Below are positions 6,009 to 15,478 of a stretch of DNA of 49,200 nt, one piece after another. The notes beneath the pieces are model-generated. The model saw nothing but the letters and a program-made list of their open reading frames with translations, was not told the origin of the DNA and searched no databases. Source of the DNA: Ga0077527 sp964531455 (GTDB lineage: Bacteria; Pseudomonadota; Gammaproteobacteria; Burkholderiales; SG8-41). Numbering within the stretch: position 1 is the first letter of the stretch; the number at the start of each line of letters is the position of its first letter. Where the stretch lies: assembly GCA_964531455.1 (NCBI GenBank), contig CAZHFZ010000027.1, positions 1 to 49,200 on the forward strand. The letters run 5' to 3'. Both the position numbers and the translations under genes were made by a program.

Positions 6009-7781
6009 ATGGAAACCCTGATCACAACCGTCACCGTCAACCCGCACGGTCAGGCTATGCGCGAGCAGCGGCGCATATCCGGCACGGTGCTTAGGTTGGG
6101 GCGCGGTACGCAGTGCGAGATCCATTTGCCCGATTCGCGAGTGGCGCTGATCCACGCGAGACTGACGGCCACGGAATCCGGCGCTGCGATCGAGATGGAG
6201 TCGCGCCAGATCGTGGTCAATGGCCGCGACGTCGTCCGGGTCAATCTGGCAGTCGGAGATCGTGTCGAGATTGGCCCTTACCTGATCGAGGTCGAGTCGC
6301 CGCCGGCAAATTTGCAGTTGGCCCTGTCGGTCCGGCTTGCTTCGCCTTTCGGCAAGGTGGAACAGGGTGTCCGACAACGGCTGCGGATTCGTGCACCGCA
6401 AATATCGATACGGCGCCTGTCTTATCTGGCGTTCGCGGGTGTGCTGTTGCTTTTTCTGCTGCTGCCAGTGGCGCCGAACCTGCTGCCGCGAGTCGGCCTT
6501 CTGTCCTCGGATGACGGTCCGCGGCTGGACACCGAGATCATGCAGACACTCAGTGTGGCATTTTTGCAGACTTGGAGCCCGGGCCGGCTGTCGCGCGGTC
6601 ATCAGGTCTTCGCTGACAACTGTGGCGCTTGTCACGCGCTTCCTTTCATACAGGTCCGCGACGCGGAGTGTATTGCCTGTCACAAGGACACACGCGAGCA
6701 TGTGGCAGTGTCGGAATCCACCGGTCAGCAGGACGTGGCGCTGCGTGAAACACGATGTGCGGAATGCCACCGAGATCACAAGGATGCACCCATGGTATCC
6801 CGCGCGCAGGATGAATGTGCAGCGTGTCACGGAGATAAAAAGGGAGCAGTTTCCCGCGATTCCGCAGGCAAAGTCACCGACTTTTCGCTTGATCACCCGG
6901 CTTTTCGCTTGACTCTGACTGATGCCAACAACCCGGCGAAGCCCCGGCGTGTGCGACAGGGGACAGAAACGTCCGACAAGCTTGTGGAGCGCTCCAATCT
7001 GAAATTCAATCACAAGTTGCACCTGGATCCTGCAGGGGTCCGTGATCCGCAGGGCAAGCGTAGTGCTGCAGGCATGCGCAATGCGCGCGGGCATCGTACG
7101 GTACTTAACTGCGATAGTTGTCACCAACGTGAAAGTGACGGACGACGAATGGCGCCAGTATCCATGGAACAGCATTGCCAGAGTTGCCATTCCCTCGCGT
7201 TCGAGCCCACAGTGACTTCGCGTCAGGTTCCGCACGGATCGGAAGAAGCCATTGCCACGATGCTCAGGGAGTTTTACGCACGACTTGCGCTTGGTGATAC
7301 GCCGAAGGGTGTAACACCGCCATCTGATCTGCCACGCAAGCGGCCGGGTGCGGAATTGAGCCCGGAGGAGAGCCGGCGTGTGCTGCGGCTTGCGGACCGC
7401 AAAGCGCAACAGGCATTGCATGAACTGTTCGGGAGTCGGCAGGTGTGTTCGACCTGCCATCAGGTCTCGCAGCGCAGCGATGGTACGGGTTGGGAAGTAG
7501 CACCCATAGCCGTTGCCCGGCAGTGGATGCCTGCCGCGAAGTTCACCCACGCAAAGCACGCGACTCAATCCTGCACCACGTGTCACAATGTCACGCAATC
7601 TGCCGTGGCTGAGGATATTGCAATGCCTGATATCGCAAAATGCCGCGAATGCCATGTCGGTGCCCGGCCGGTTCACAACCGCGTGACTTCAGATTGTGCA
7701 ATCTGCCACTCTTTCCATGCTGGCAGCGGCGATTGGCATGGTGCGTCGCAGGCCGGGATGAAGCCAAGGGCGAAACAATGA
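6009..7781 (+). CDS. FHA domain - membrane anchor - decaheme cytochrome c fusion
   Basis: The 590-residue product has three parts. Residues 1-100 look like a forkhead-associated domain: LRLGRG near 29-33, DSRVALIHARL at 42-52 and VNGRDV at 70-75, the pattern that binds phosphothreonine. One membrane helix at about 137-157 (LSYLAFAGVLLLFLLLPVAP) follows a basic stretch, so the FHA part should be cytoplasmic. The remainder is periplasmic and has ten CXXCH sites at residues 205, 221, 250, 270, 368, 390, 480, 522, 545 and 563. The start is ATG 6009; the open frame continues upstream into the cytochrome b gene but that part is not credible. It would pass electrons from cytochrome b to the periplasm, with the FHA domain as a cytoplasmic docking or control site. 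The next gene overlaps as ATGA. Confidence 0.85.
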   Translation: METLITTVTVNPHGQAMREQRRISGTVLRLGRGTQCEIHLPDSRVALIHARLTATESGAAIEMESRQIVVNGRDVVRVNLAVGDRVEIGPYLIEVESPPANLQLALSVRLASPFGKVEQGVRQRLRIRAPQISIRRLSYLAFAGVLLLFLLLPVAPNLLPRVGLLSSDDGPRLDTEIMQTLSVAFLQTWSPGRLSRGHQVFADNCGACHALPFIQVRDAECIACHKDTREHVAVSESTGQQDVALRETRCAECHRDHKDAPMVSRAQDECAACHGDKKGAVSRDSAGKVTDFSLDHPAFRLTLTDANNPAKPRRVRQGTETSDKLVERSNLKFNHKLHLDPAGVRDPQGKRSAAGMRNARGHRTVLNCDSCHQRESDGRRMAPVSMEQHCQSCHSLAFEPTVTSRQVPHGSEEAIATMLREFYARLALGDTPKGVTPPSDLPRKRPGAELSPEESRRVLRLADRKAQQALHELFGSRQVCSTCHQVSQRSDGTGWEVAPIAVARQWMPAAKFTHAKHATQSCTTCHNVTQSAVAEDIAMPDIAKCRECHVGARPVHNRVTSDCAICHSFHAGSGDWHGASQAGMKPRAKQ

Positions 7782-9646
7782 AGCGCATTTGCATTCTGGC
7801 ATTGCTGCTGGCGCTGACCGCCTGCGGTGGCGGAGGTGGTGGAGGAGGCGGCGGCAGTGCTGCGAGCAGCGGATGCAGCGGTGGCTGTGCACTGGCGACG
7901 CCGACTGCGTTGACCGTCGCTGATGTCGAACGTGTCGTTCGCCAGGCGGTGCACGAGGCGCAGGCGCGCGGCAGCGCTGCCACCATTGCGGTGGTCGATC
8001 GGGTTGGCAATGTGGTCGCTGTGTTCCGCATGACCGGGGCAGCACCGACCTTCACGATCAGCAGCGGACGGGGCGTCAGTGGCGGCCTGGAGGGTGTGGC
8101 CACGCTGCCTGCTGAACTGGCAGCAATCAGCAAAGCCATTACCGGAGCCTACTTGTCTTCCGAGGGAAATGCGTTTTCCTCACGTACTGCAGGACAGATC
8201 ATCCAGGAAAACTTTAATCCTGGCGAGTTCGGTTCACCGGGGGGGCCATTGTTCGGCGTGCAATTTTCTTCGCTTTCGTGTTCCGATATCGTGCGCATGG
8301 CCCCTACAGTGACCGCTGGCCCCAAAGGTTCACCGCTGGGATTGGCGGCAGACCCAGGCGGGTTGCCGCTGTACAAAGGTGGCACGGTCGTTGGCGGCAT
8401 CGGTGTCATCGCGGACGGTGTCTACGGACTGGACCTCAACATCAGTGACATTGACGCCGACCTTGATGAGTTGATTGCCGTGGCAGGGGCGCGAGGATTT
8501 GATGCGCCGACAGACCGTCGTGGTGAGCGTATCGCGGTCGATGGCCGTAGCCTGCGCTATCTTGATTCTGAAGCGATTGTTTCAAATCCGGCCACTGCGC
8601 CTGCGTTTGCAGCCCTGCCAGGCGCGCTGGTTAACGTCCCGGGGTACTTCAGCCCCCCGCTGATTTCTGCCGGGGTCGCGTTTGCGACTGCTGCATCCGG
8701 CTATCGCCCGGCCTCCAACCCCGTGTTTGCCGGCCTTAATGCATTTGTGCTGGATGACGGCCTTGGTAATGCACGCTTTGCTCCTATGGCCGGGACCGAT
8801 GGCTTGATGACTCAGGCCGAAGTCACGGCAATACTCGTGGAAGCCATGAAGGTGGCAAATCGGGCGCGCGCGCAGATCCGCCGGCCACTGGGCTCGGCGG
8901 CGCAGGTCAGCATCAGTGTCGTCGATACCAATGGGAACGTGCTGGGTCTCTTGCGATCGCCAGATGCCCCGGTTTTCGGCACGGACGTTGCAGTGCAAAA
9001 GGCACGTACCGCACTGCTTTTTTCCCATCCCGGTACGGCTGCAGATCTGGCTGCGCTGCCACCGGCCAATTATTTGGTGCCGCCGGGCCTGAGTCCTATC
9101 GGCACCTATGTAACCAACCTGCAGACTTTCATCCCGACAGCGCTCACGGATGGCATGGCTTACAGTAACCGGTCTGTCGGCAATCTCGCCCGTCCCTTTT
9201 TTCCGGACGGAATCAACGGCAGTGGACCGGGCCCGCTGTCCAAACCATACGCAGCCTGGAGTCCCTTTACGAACGGTCTCGCTCTCGATCTCGTCATTAA
9301 CCAGGTGGTTGCCAATTTACCGGTGCCTGGCGCAGGCGACTGCGTCGGTCTGCCGCGGGCGAGAAACGGCATACAGATTTTCCCGGGCAGTGTTCCGGTT
9401 TTCCGTGGCGCTACGCTGGTTGGTGCCATTGGTGTATCGGGCGATGGCATCGACCAGGACGACATGATCGCTTTCCTCGGTTTGGCCAACGCCGGAACAG
9501 TACTGGGCACCGGCATCGGCAATGCATCGCCGGCACAACGTGCGGATACCATCGGCGGCCTGCCCGGAGGGTTTTTGCGTTACGTGAACTGTCCGGTGGC
9601 GCCATTTCTCGATTCAACGGCAAGCAATGTCTGCGCCGGAATCTGA
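7778..9646 (+). CDS. Lipoprotein with two GlcG/HbpS-type haem-binding domains
   Basis: The 622-residue protein starts with a lipoprotein signal (LLALTAC, Cys16) followed by ten glycines, a flexible tether. Two copies of a GlcG/HbpS-like domain follow: one beginning TVADVERVVRQAVHEAQARG with TIAVVDRVGNVVAVFRM, the other beginning TQAEVTAILVEAMKVANRAR with SISVVDTNGNVLGLLRSPDAP. Each ends with a Gly-rich segment (GGTVVGGIGVIADGV; GATLVGAIGVSGDGI). HbpS members bind haem or iron and some sense redox state, so here it may store, deliver or sense haem for the cytochromes around it; that role is inferred. It has no CXXCH. The start overlaps the previous stop (ATGA) and its 3' end overlaps the next gene by 20 bp. 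Confidence 0.8.
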   Translation: MKRICILALLLALTACGGGGGGGGGGSAASSGCSGGCALATPTALTVADVERVVRQAVHEAQARGSAATIAVVDRVGNVVAVFRMTGAAPTFTISSGRGVSGGLEGVATLPAELAAISKAITGAYLSSEGNAFSSRTAGQIIQENFNPGEFGSPGGPLFGVQFSSLSCSDIVRMAPTVTAGPKGSPLGLAADPGGLPLYKGGTVVGGIGVIADGVYGLDLNISDIDADLDELIAVAGARGFDAPTDRRGERIAVDGRSLRYLDSEAIVSNPATAPAFAALPGALVNVPGYFSPPLISAGVAFATAASGYRPASNPVFAGLNAFVLDDGLGNARFAPMAGTDGLMTQAEVTAILVEAMKVANRARAQIRRPLGSAAQVSISVVDTNGNVLGLLRSPDAPVFGTDVAVQKARTALLFSHPGTAADLAALPPANYLVPPGLSPIGTYVTNLQTFIPTALTDGMAYSNRSVGNLARPFFPDGINGSGPGPLSKPYAAWSPFTNGLALDLVINQVVANLPVPGAGDCVGLPRARNGIQIFPGSVPVFRGATLVGAIGVSGDGIDQDDMIAFLGLANAGTVLGTGIGNASPAQRADTIGGLPGGFLRYVNCPVAPFLDSTASNVCAGI

Positions 9647-11777
9647 ACACCCGCTTCGACGTGGTGTCTGGCGAGCAGCGGCGCTGGGGGCAACGGTCCT
9701 GGTGATGGCATCACCACCTGCCGCATGTGCAGACAATGTTGCCGGCCCGCTCAACGTGACTGACAGCCAAAACCGTACACCGCAGGTGCAGCCCGGCAGG
9801 TTTTTGATTCAGGTGCTGGTGTTGTCGGTGGCCGTGCGTGAACGGGCAGATGCCAATGCACCGGCCATTGCTCAGGCCGGGCAGGGCGCACAATTCGAAG
9901 CGGACGCAAGCATGGGCCGGTGGTACCGGGTGCAGCGTGCTGATGGCACCAGGGGCTGGATATTCAATGCGCCGCTGGTGCAGGGCGACACGATGGCTGT
10001 TCAGCTGTTGCCGGAAGGCCTTCAGGTCGGCGCTGAACCAACAATCGTGTCACCGGTTGTAGCGGAGACGGGCATGGTGCGGGATGCGGAAGGCCTCGAA
10101 CGCAGACGACCACAGGGTGAGCCGTTGGAGCCGAGATTGCCGGTGATTGATCCGGCACAGGTTCCGCCGCCGTTAGCCTGGGTTCGGCGTGAAACGCTGC
10201 CCGTGCCTGACCGATGGCGAATTATGCAGTCGCTCGGTCTGCTGCCCTATAACCGCTGGGATCCCTACCACCCCAACGTGATCAAGGGCGACCTGCCGGT
10301 GTTAAACGAGGAACTCGGGCGGGACTGGTTTTTTAATTTTACGGCTGTTTCGGATACCGTGTTTGAATTCCGCCGCCTGCCCACTGCCGTCGGTGCGCAA
10401 TCAACGCTGAACCCCGGATCGAATGGCATGTTCGGCCGCGGGCAACAGGGCACCTTCGTCGAGACCGGCATATTCGGGTTTACCTTGCTCAAAGGGGACA
10501 CGGTGTTCCGGCCACCCGACTGGGAATTCCGCTTCGTGCCGGTGGTCAATTTCAACCGGACCACGACGCAGGAAGTCCGTGCGGTGAATATCAATCCGGC
10601 AATGGGTGCCGACCGCAACGACAATTTTGTCGGGGTGCAGGAACTCTTCGTCGACCGGCACTTGCGCGATGTTTCAGCGCGCTATGACTTTGACAGTCTA
10701 CGCATCGGTATCCAGCCTTTTACAGCGGATTTTCGTGGCTTTCTGTTCGCCGATCAGCCCTTCGGCGTTCGCCTGTTTGGCACGCGTGACAACAACCAGT
10801 GGCAGTACAACGCAGCCTGGTTCCGTCGCCTTGAGAAAGACACTAACAGTGGTTTCAACGACATCGGGCAGCCGCTGCGCAACGACGATGTCTTTGTCTT
10901 CAATCTCTACCGGCAGGACTGGCCGGTGATCGGATTTACCACGCAGGGCACCGTGCTGCACAACCGTAACCGGGAAGGCGGCAGCGAACGTTTTTTCAAT
11001 AACAACGGTTTTCTCGAGCGGCCGGCGGTTTTTGGTACCGGCCGTCCGCACAACTACGACGTGACCTACCTGGGTTTGAACGGCGACGGTCATTTCGATC
11101 GCTGGAACGTCAGCGCTTCCGGTTACTTTGCCATTGGAGAGGACCGGCGCGGCATGTTCTCCGGCAAGCCTGAGCGCATCCGCGCGCATTTTGGCGCGAT
11201 CGAGGTTTCGCGGGATTTTGACTGGCTGCGCTTGCGCGCAACCGGACTCTACGCATCGGGCGACCGTGACCCGTTCGACGAGCGGGCGACCGGGTTTGAC
11301 GCGGTTGTAGAGAACCCGCTGATCGCTGGCGCGGATACGAGTTACTGGATTCGGCAAGCGGTGCCGCTGATCGGGGGCGGCGGTGTGGCGCTGACTACCC
11401 GCAACGGAGTGCTCCCGTCGCTCCGGACCTCGCGTGAACATGGTCAATCCAACTTTACCAATCCAGGGTTGCGCTTGATCGGCGTTGGCGCTGATGTCGA
11501 TGTTAGCCCGCAGGTGCGCGTGATCGGCAACGTCAGCCGCCTCGCCTTCGATAATCTTTCATCACTCGCGCAATTGCGCAATCAGGTGTTGCACAGCGCC
11601 GATATCGGTACGGATATTTCGCTGGGGATTCACTACCGCCCGTTGTTCATTCAGAATGTCGTGCTTAATGCCTCGACTGCGCTACTGCGGCCGGGGCCAG
11701 CGTTGCGCGAACTCTACGGCAACGCTCTAGACGGAAAACAATACTCGGTTCTGGTCAACATGGTGCTGACATTCTGA
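9627..11777 (+). CDS. Outer-membrane beta-barrel protein with N-terminal SH3b domain
   Basis: The 716-residue protein has a signal peptide ending near PAACADN, then at about residues 57-120 a bacterial SH3-like domain (VLSVAVRERADANAPAIAQAG ... RWYRVQRADGTRGWIF), which may hold peptidoglycan. The rest is rich in alternating aromatic and polar strands (FVETGIFGFTLL, WEFRFVPVVNFNR, WQYNAAWFRRLE, FNVSAS-like turns) and ends in NMVLTF with a terminal Phe, the signal for BAM-dependent insertion. It is therefore likely an outer-membrane barrel of 20 or more strands. Its place between two multihaem cytochrome genes suggests a porin that holds or contacts a cytochrome, as MtrB-type porins do, though I see no clear MtrB sequence similarity and no CXXC near the N-terminus. 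Confidence 0.75.
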   Translation: MSAPESEHPLRRGVWRAAALGATVLVMASPPAACADNVAGPLNVTDSQNRTPQVQPGRFLIQVLVLSVAVRERADANAPAIAQAGQGAQFEADASMGRWYRVQRADGTRGWIFNAPLVQGDTMAVQLLPEGLQVGAEPTIVSPVVAETGMVRDAEGLERRRPQGEPLEPRLPVIDPAQVPPPLAWVRRETLPVPDRWRIMQSLGLLPYNRWDPYHPNVIKGDLPVLNEELGRDWFFNFTAVSDTVFEFRRLPTAVGAQSTLNPGSNGMFGRGQQGTFVETGIFGFTLLKGDTVFRPPDWEFRFVPVVNFNRTTTQEVRAVNINPAMGADRNDNFVGVQELFVDRHLRDVSARYDFDSLRIGIQPFTADFRGFLFADQPFGVRLFGTRDNNQWQYNAAWFRRLEKDTNSGFNDIGQPLRNDDVFVFNLYRQDWPVIGFTTQGTVLHNRNREGGSERFFNNNGFLERPAVFGTGRPHNYDVTYLGLNGDGHFDRWNVSASGYFAIGEDRRGMFSGKPERIRAHFGAIEVSRDFDWLRLRATGLYASGDRDPFDERATGFDAVVENPLIAGADTSYWIRQAVPLIGGGGVALTTRNGVLPSLRTSREHGQSNFTNPGLRLIGVGADVDVSPQVRVIGNVSRLAFDNLSSLAQLRNQVLHSADIGTDISLGIHYRPLFIQNVVLNASTALLRPGPALRELYGNALDGKQYSVLVNMVLTF

Positions 11778-14700
11778 TGCGCGCGCTTCTGGCAATCCTG
11801 GTGTACCTGGCGGCATCCGCGCACGCAGCGCCGCCAGCCCCCGTCGTGCAGAGCGCACACGAAGTGACAGCCAAATCGGCCGGTTGCATGACTTGTCACA
11901 CGGCTACCGATCGCCACACCATGCACGCGAACCCGGCGGTCCTCCTGGGGTGTGCTGATTGCCATGGCGGCAATGCCGGCATCGAGAAGCCGTCTGGCAG
12001 TGAATATCTTGGGCGCGGTGACGCAGACTTTCGGGCCGCGATGGCACGAGCCCATGTCGAGCCACGTTTTCCGCGGCTTTGGCGGTCGCCGGCATCGGCC
12101 AATCCTGAACGATCCTATACGTTATTGAACCGTGAACGTCCCGAATTTGTTCGTTTCGTCAATCCATCGGATTACCGTGTGGTTCGTGAGGCCTGCGGCG
12201 CCTGCCATTTGCCGGTCATTCAGGCGGCGGAGCGCAGTCTGATGGCGACTGGAGCGATGCTGTGGAACGGGGCGGCCTATAACAACGGCATACTTCCGTT
12301 CAAACACGGAATTTTGGGGGAGATGTATACCCGCGAGGGAGAGCCCGCTTCAATCCGCAACCCGGTTGAGCCGGATGCATGGATGACAGCGAAGGGCATA
12401 CTGGCTCAGCTCTTCCCGTTGCCGGCTTGGGAGACCGTGCCGCCCGCCGACATCTTTCGCGTGTTTGAGCGCGGTGGTCGGGTAATCGGCAGCCTGTTTC
12501 CGGAAATCGGACTGCCAAATGTGCTCGGGCGACTTCAACTGCTCGACGAACCGGGGCGTCCTGACTTCAGGCAGTCCAATCGCGGTCCCGGCACCGGCGG
12601 ACGGATCGCCGTGCCCCTGATCAACATCACCAAGACGCGCCTGAACGACCCGATGATGTGGTTCATGGGTACCAACGAACAGCCTGGTGATTACCGGGCT
12701 TCAGGATGCGCCTCCTGTCATGTGGTGTATGCCAACGATCGCGAACCCCGCCACTCTGGGCCCTATGCCCGTCATGGACACGACGGCAGGAGCGTGACTG
12801 CTGATCCGATGATTCCCAAGGATCGATCGGGCCATCCTTTGAAACACGAATTCACGCGAGCAATTCCTTCGTCGCAGTGCATGACCTGTCACATGCATCA
12901 GCCCAACGTTTTTGTGAATAGCTACTATGGTTACACCATGTGGGACTACGAAGCGGATGCGCCCTTCATGTGGCCGCAGAAGCAGCGCTATCCCAGCCAT
13001 GATGAACGGCGGCGTATCCTCGACCGTAACCCCGAGGGCGCGGCGGTGATCGGCAAATGGAGTGATCCGCAGTTCCTGAAAGACGTTTCGCAACTGAATC
13101 CGCAACTCAAGGACACACAGTTTGCCGATTATCACGGACACGGCTGGAATTTCCGCGCGATATTCAAGCGGGACCGCAAGGGCACACTGCTGGACAAGGA
13201 CGGCAAGCCGGTTGCGGATGATGATCCGCAAAAATTCAAAAAGTCCGTGCACCTGAAATCGGTCCATCTTGAAGTCGGCATGCATTGCGTAGACTGCCAC
13301 TTCTCACAGGATTCGCACGGTAACGGACACATCTACCGTGAGGTTGCGGCTGCCATCGAGATCGACTGTGCGGACTGTCACGGCACTGCCGACCGTTACC
13401 CGGCCCTGTTTACCTCGGGACCAGCTGCCAAGCGCGGTGGAACCGATCTCGGCCTGTTAAGGACAGCGGATGGCCGTCGTCGCTTCGAATGGCGTGACGG
13501 AAAACTTTATCAGCGCTCGGCGCTTGATCCCAAACTTGAATGGCAACTGTCCCTGGTAAAGGACAGTGTCAATCCGACGCACCCGGGTTACAACGTCAAA
13601 GCGGCGCGGGCCAAGCTGGTAGGCAAGGGCAGTCTGGACAACTACGCTCAGCAATGGGGTCCGGGTGTGCCGGCCAGTCAGCGGGCGCACGGCGATGACA
13701 AGGTCACCTGCTATACCTGTCATACGTCGTGGACCACAAGTTGCACCGGTTGTCACTTGCCCATCGAATCCAACTGGAAGACAGACCGGCTGCATTACGA
13801 GGGCGGGCCGTCGCGGAATTACGCTACCTATAATCCGCAGATTGTGCGCGACGACGTGTTCCAACTCGGGCGGCACAGCGAGGTCAAGGGCAACCGCATT
13901 GCACCGATACGCTCATCGTCGGCGCTGCTGCTGTCTTCGACTAATGCCAACCGCGAGCGTATTTACATCCAGCAACCCCCGGTGTCTGCCAGCGGCTTCT
14001 CAAGCCAGGCATTTGCGCCGCACTATGCCCATACCGAGCGCAAGACCGAGACCAAAACCTGCAGTGACTGCCACTTGTCAGCGGGCAATGACAACAATGC
14101 GATCATGGGGCAACTGTTGCTGCACGGCACAAACTTCGTCAATTTCATCGGTTTCAACGCCTGGTTGGGTGAGGAACGCCATGTGGAAGCGGTGCAGGTT
14201 ACTGAGTGGGAGGAGCCCCAGGCCGTGATCGGCAGCTATCTGCACCGATACGTTTATCCCGACTGGCATGCGGCGCATGAAAAGCGCGGGCGAGAGTTAC
14301 CGGAGGCACATGATCGCAGTGTTCGAGGTCGCGTGGGCTGCCTGCAATTGCGCGGTGAGTACCTGTATGTGGCAGAGGGTTCAGGGGGCATGCGCGTTTA
14401 TGATGTGGCATCGATCGCCAATAAGGGTATCTCGCAGCGGATCATCACCGCGCCATTTTCCCCACTTGGACATGACACACATATTGCTTCGAAAAACGCA
14501 ACCTGCGTGGCGCTTCCAACCAATCAACCGATTGCGCCGGAGCGGAACCAGGGTGAATTGATGCGCAAGACAAATCAGGAACAACCGTTCCACCCCATTT
14601 ACAATTACGCGCTGATTGCAGATGCTGAAGAAGGCTTGATTCTTGTTGACGTCAACACACTGCAGGATGGTGAGCCGCGCAACAACTTCCTGAAACGTGC

Positions 14701-15478
14701 CCTCACCTGGAATGGTGGTGGCGTATTGCGAGGGGCTCGTCACATCACCATCGGCGGCTACTATGCCTATGTCGCCACCGATGCAGGCGTCGTAGTGGTC
14801 AGTCTCAACGATCCGCTGAAACCGCGGGTGGTAAGCGTGGTGCCCATGGCCGGAGCGCAGTCGACAGTGTTGCAGTTCCGCTACCTGTTCGTGGCCGACA
14901 GCGCCGGATTGGGTGTGATTGACGTAACGAATCCGGAGCGCCCACGACTTGTCGAGACGGCCCGCGTTCCGCTGGCCGCTGCGCACCGCGTGTTTGTGGC
15001 CAGGACCTACGCCTACGTCGCGGCCGGTGCTGACGGACTCGCCATCATTGATGTCGAGAATCCTGAACGACCGAAGCTGTATATGCAATTCAAGGCAGAC
15101 GGTAAGCTTAACGATGCGCGGGACGTGGTCATCGGCTCCACCAATGCCTCCTTGTTTGCGTATGTTGCCGATGGTCGCAACGGACTCAAAGTGATTCAAC
15201 TCACGGCGCCAGACTCGCAGCCCAAGTTCTACGGCTTCAGCCCGGAGCCGAAACCACAGCTTATCGCCTGGAAGCGGACACGCAGTCCGGCACTGGCCTT
15301 GTCGCGCGGTCTGGAGCGCGACCGGGCTGTGGACGAAACCGGCGGTCAGGTGGCGGTGTTTGGCCGGGTTGGCTCACGCCCCCTGAATCTGGAGGAGCAG
15401 CGCCGCTTGTACCTGAAGCCCGATGGAACGCCATGGACGGTGCGGGATACGCCTGACCGGGCCCAGTATCGGCGATGA
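11777..15478 (+). CDS. Decaheme cytochrome c fused to an LVIVD beta-propeller
   Basis: This 1233-residue secreted protein has a signal peptide (cleavage after SAHA, residue 17). CXXCH sites lie at residues 37, 59, 140, 311, 368, 504, 531, 645, 656 and 762, ten in all, with a haem-free span at 145-310. From about residue 850 to 1150 there are repeats of the LVIVD type (EYLYVAEGSGGMRVYDVAS, YYAYVATDAGVVVVSLNDP, RYLFVADSAGLGVIDVTNPERP, TYAYVAAGADGLAIIDVENPERP, LFAYVADGRNGLKVIQL), which form a beta-propeller, often a surface binding platform. The protein is probably periplasmic or surface-exposed and could be the outer end of the conduit. Its ATG overlaps the stop of the barrel gene (TGATG). I know no characterised protein with this architecture. 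Confidence 0.85.
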   Translation: MRALLAILVYLAASAHAAPPAPVVQSAHEVTAKSAGCMTCHTATDRHTMHANPAVLLGCADCHGGNAGIEKPSGSEYLGRGDADFRAAMARAHVEPRFPRLWRSPASANPERSYTLLNRERPEFVRFVNPSDYRVVREACGACHLPVIQAAERSLMATGAMLWNGAAYNNGILPFKHGILGEMYTREGEPASIRNPVEPDAWMTAKGILAQLFPLPAWETVPPADIFRVFERGGRVIGSLFPEIGLPNVLGRLQLLDEPGRPDFRQSNRGPGTGGRIAVPLINITKTRLNDPMMWFMGTNEQPGDYRASGCASCHVVYANDREPRHSGPYARHGHDGRSVTADPMIPKDRSGHPLKHEFTRAIPSSQCMTCHMHQPNVFVNSYYGYTMWDYEADAPFMWPQKQRYPSHDERRRILDRNPEGAAVIGKWSDPQFLKDVSQLNPQLKDTQFADYHGHGWNFRAIFKRDRKGTLLDKDGKPVADDDPQKFKKSVHLKSVHLEVGMHCVDCHFSQDSHGNGHIYREVAAAIEIDCADCHGTADRYPALFTSGPAAKRGGTDLGLLRTADGRRRFEWRDGKLYQRSALDPKLEWQLSLVKDSVNPTHPGYNVKAARAKLVGKGSLDNYAQQWGPGVPASQRAHGDDKVTCYTCHTSWTTSCTGCHLPIESNWKTDRLHYEGGPSRNYATYNPQIVRDDVFQLGRHSEVKGNRIAPIRSSSALLLSSTNANRERIYIQQPPVSASGFSSQAFAPHYAHTERKTETKTCSDCHLSAGNDNNAIMGQLLLHGTNFVNFIGFNAWLGEERHVEAVQVTEWEEPQAVIGSYLHRYVYPDWHAAHEKRGRELPEAHDRSVRGRVGCLQLRGEYLYVAEGSGGMRVYDVASIANKGISQRIITAPFSPLGHDTHIASKNATCVALPTNQPIAPERNQGELMRKTNQEQPFHPIYNYALIADAEEGLILVDVNTLQDGEPRNNFLKRALTWNGGGVLRGARHITIGGYYAYVATDAGVVVVSLNDPLKPRVVSVVPMAGAQSTVLQFRYLFVADSAGLGVIDVTNPERPRLVETARVPLAAAHRVFVARTYAYVAAGADGLAIIDVENPERPKLYMQFKADGKLNDARDVVIGSTNASLFAYVADGRNGLKVIQLTAPDSQPKFYGFSPEPKPQLIAWKRTRSPALALSRGLERDRAVDETGGQVAVFGRVGSRPLNLEEQRRLYLKPDGTPWTVRDTPDRAQYRR

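Noticed and set aside
5982..7676. Long reverse-strand open frame (564 codons) opposite the FHA-decaheme gene
   Set aside because: It is the antisense shadow of a GC-rich gene with ten CXXCH sites; the protein is low in order and matches no family.
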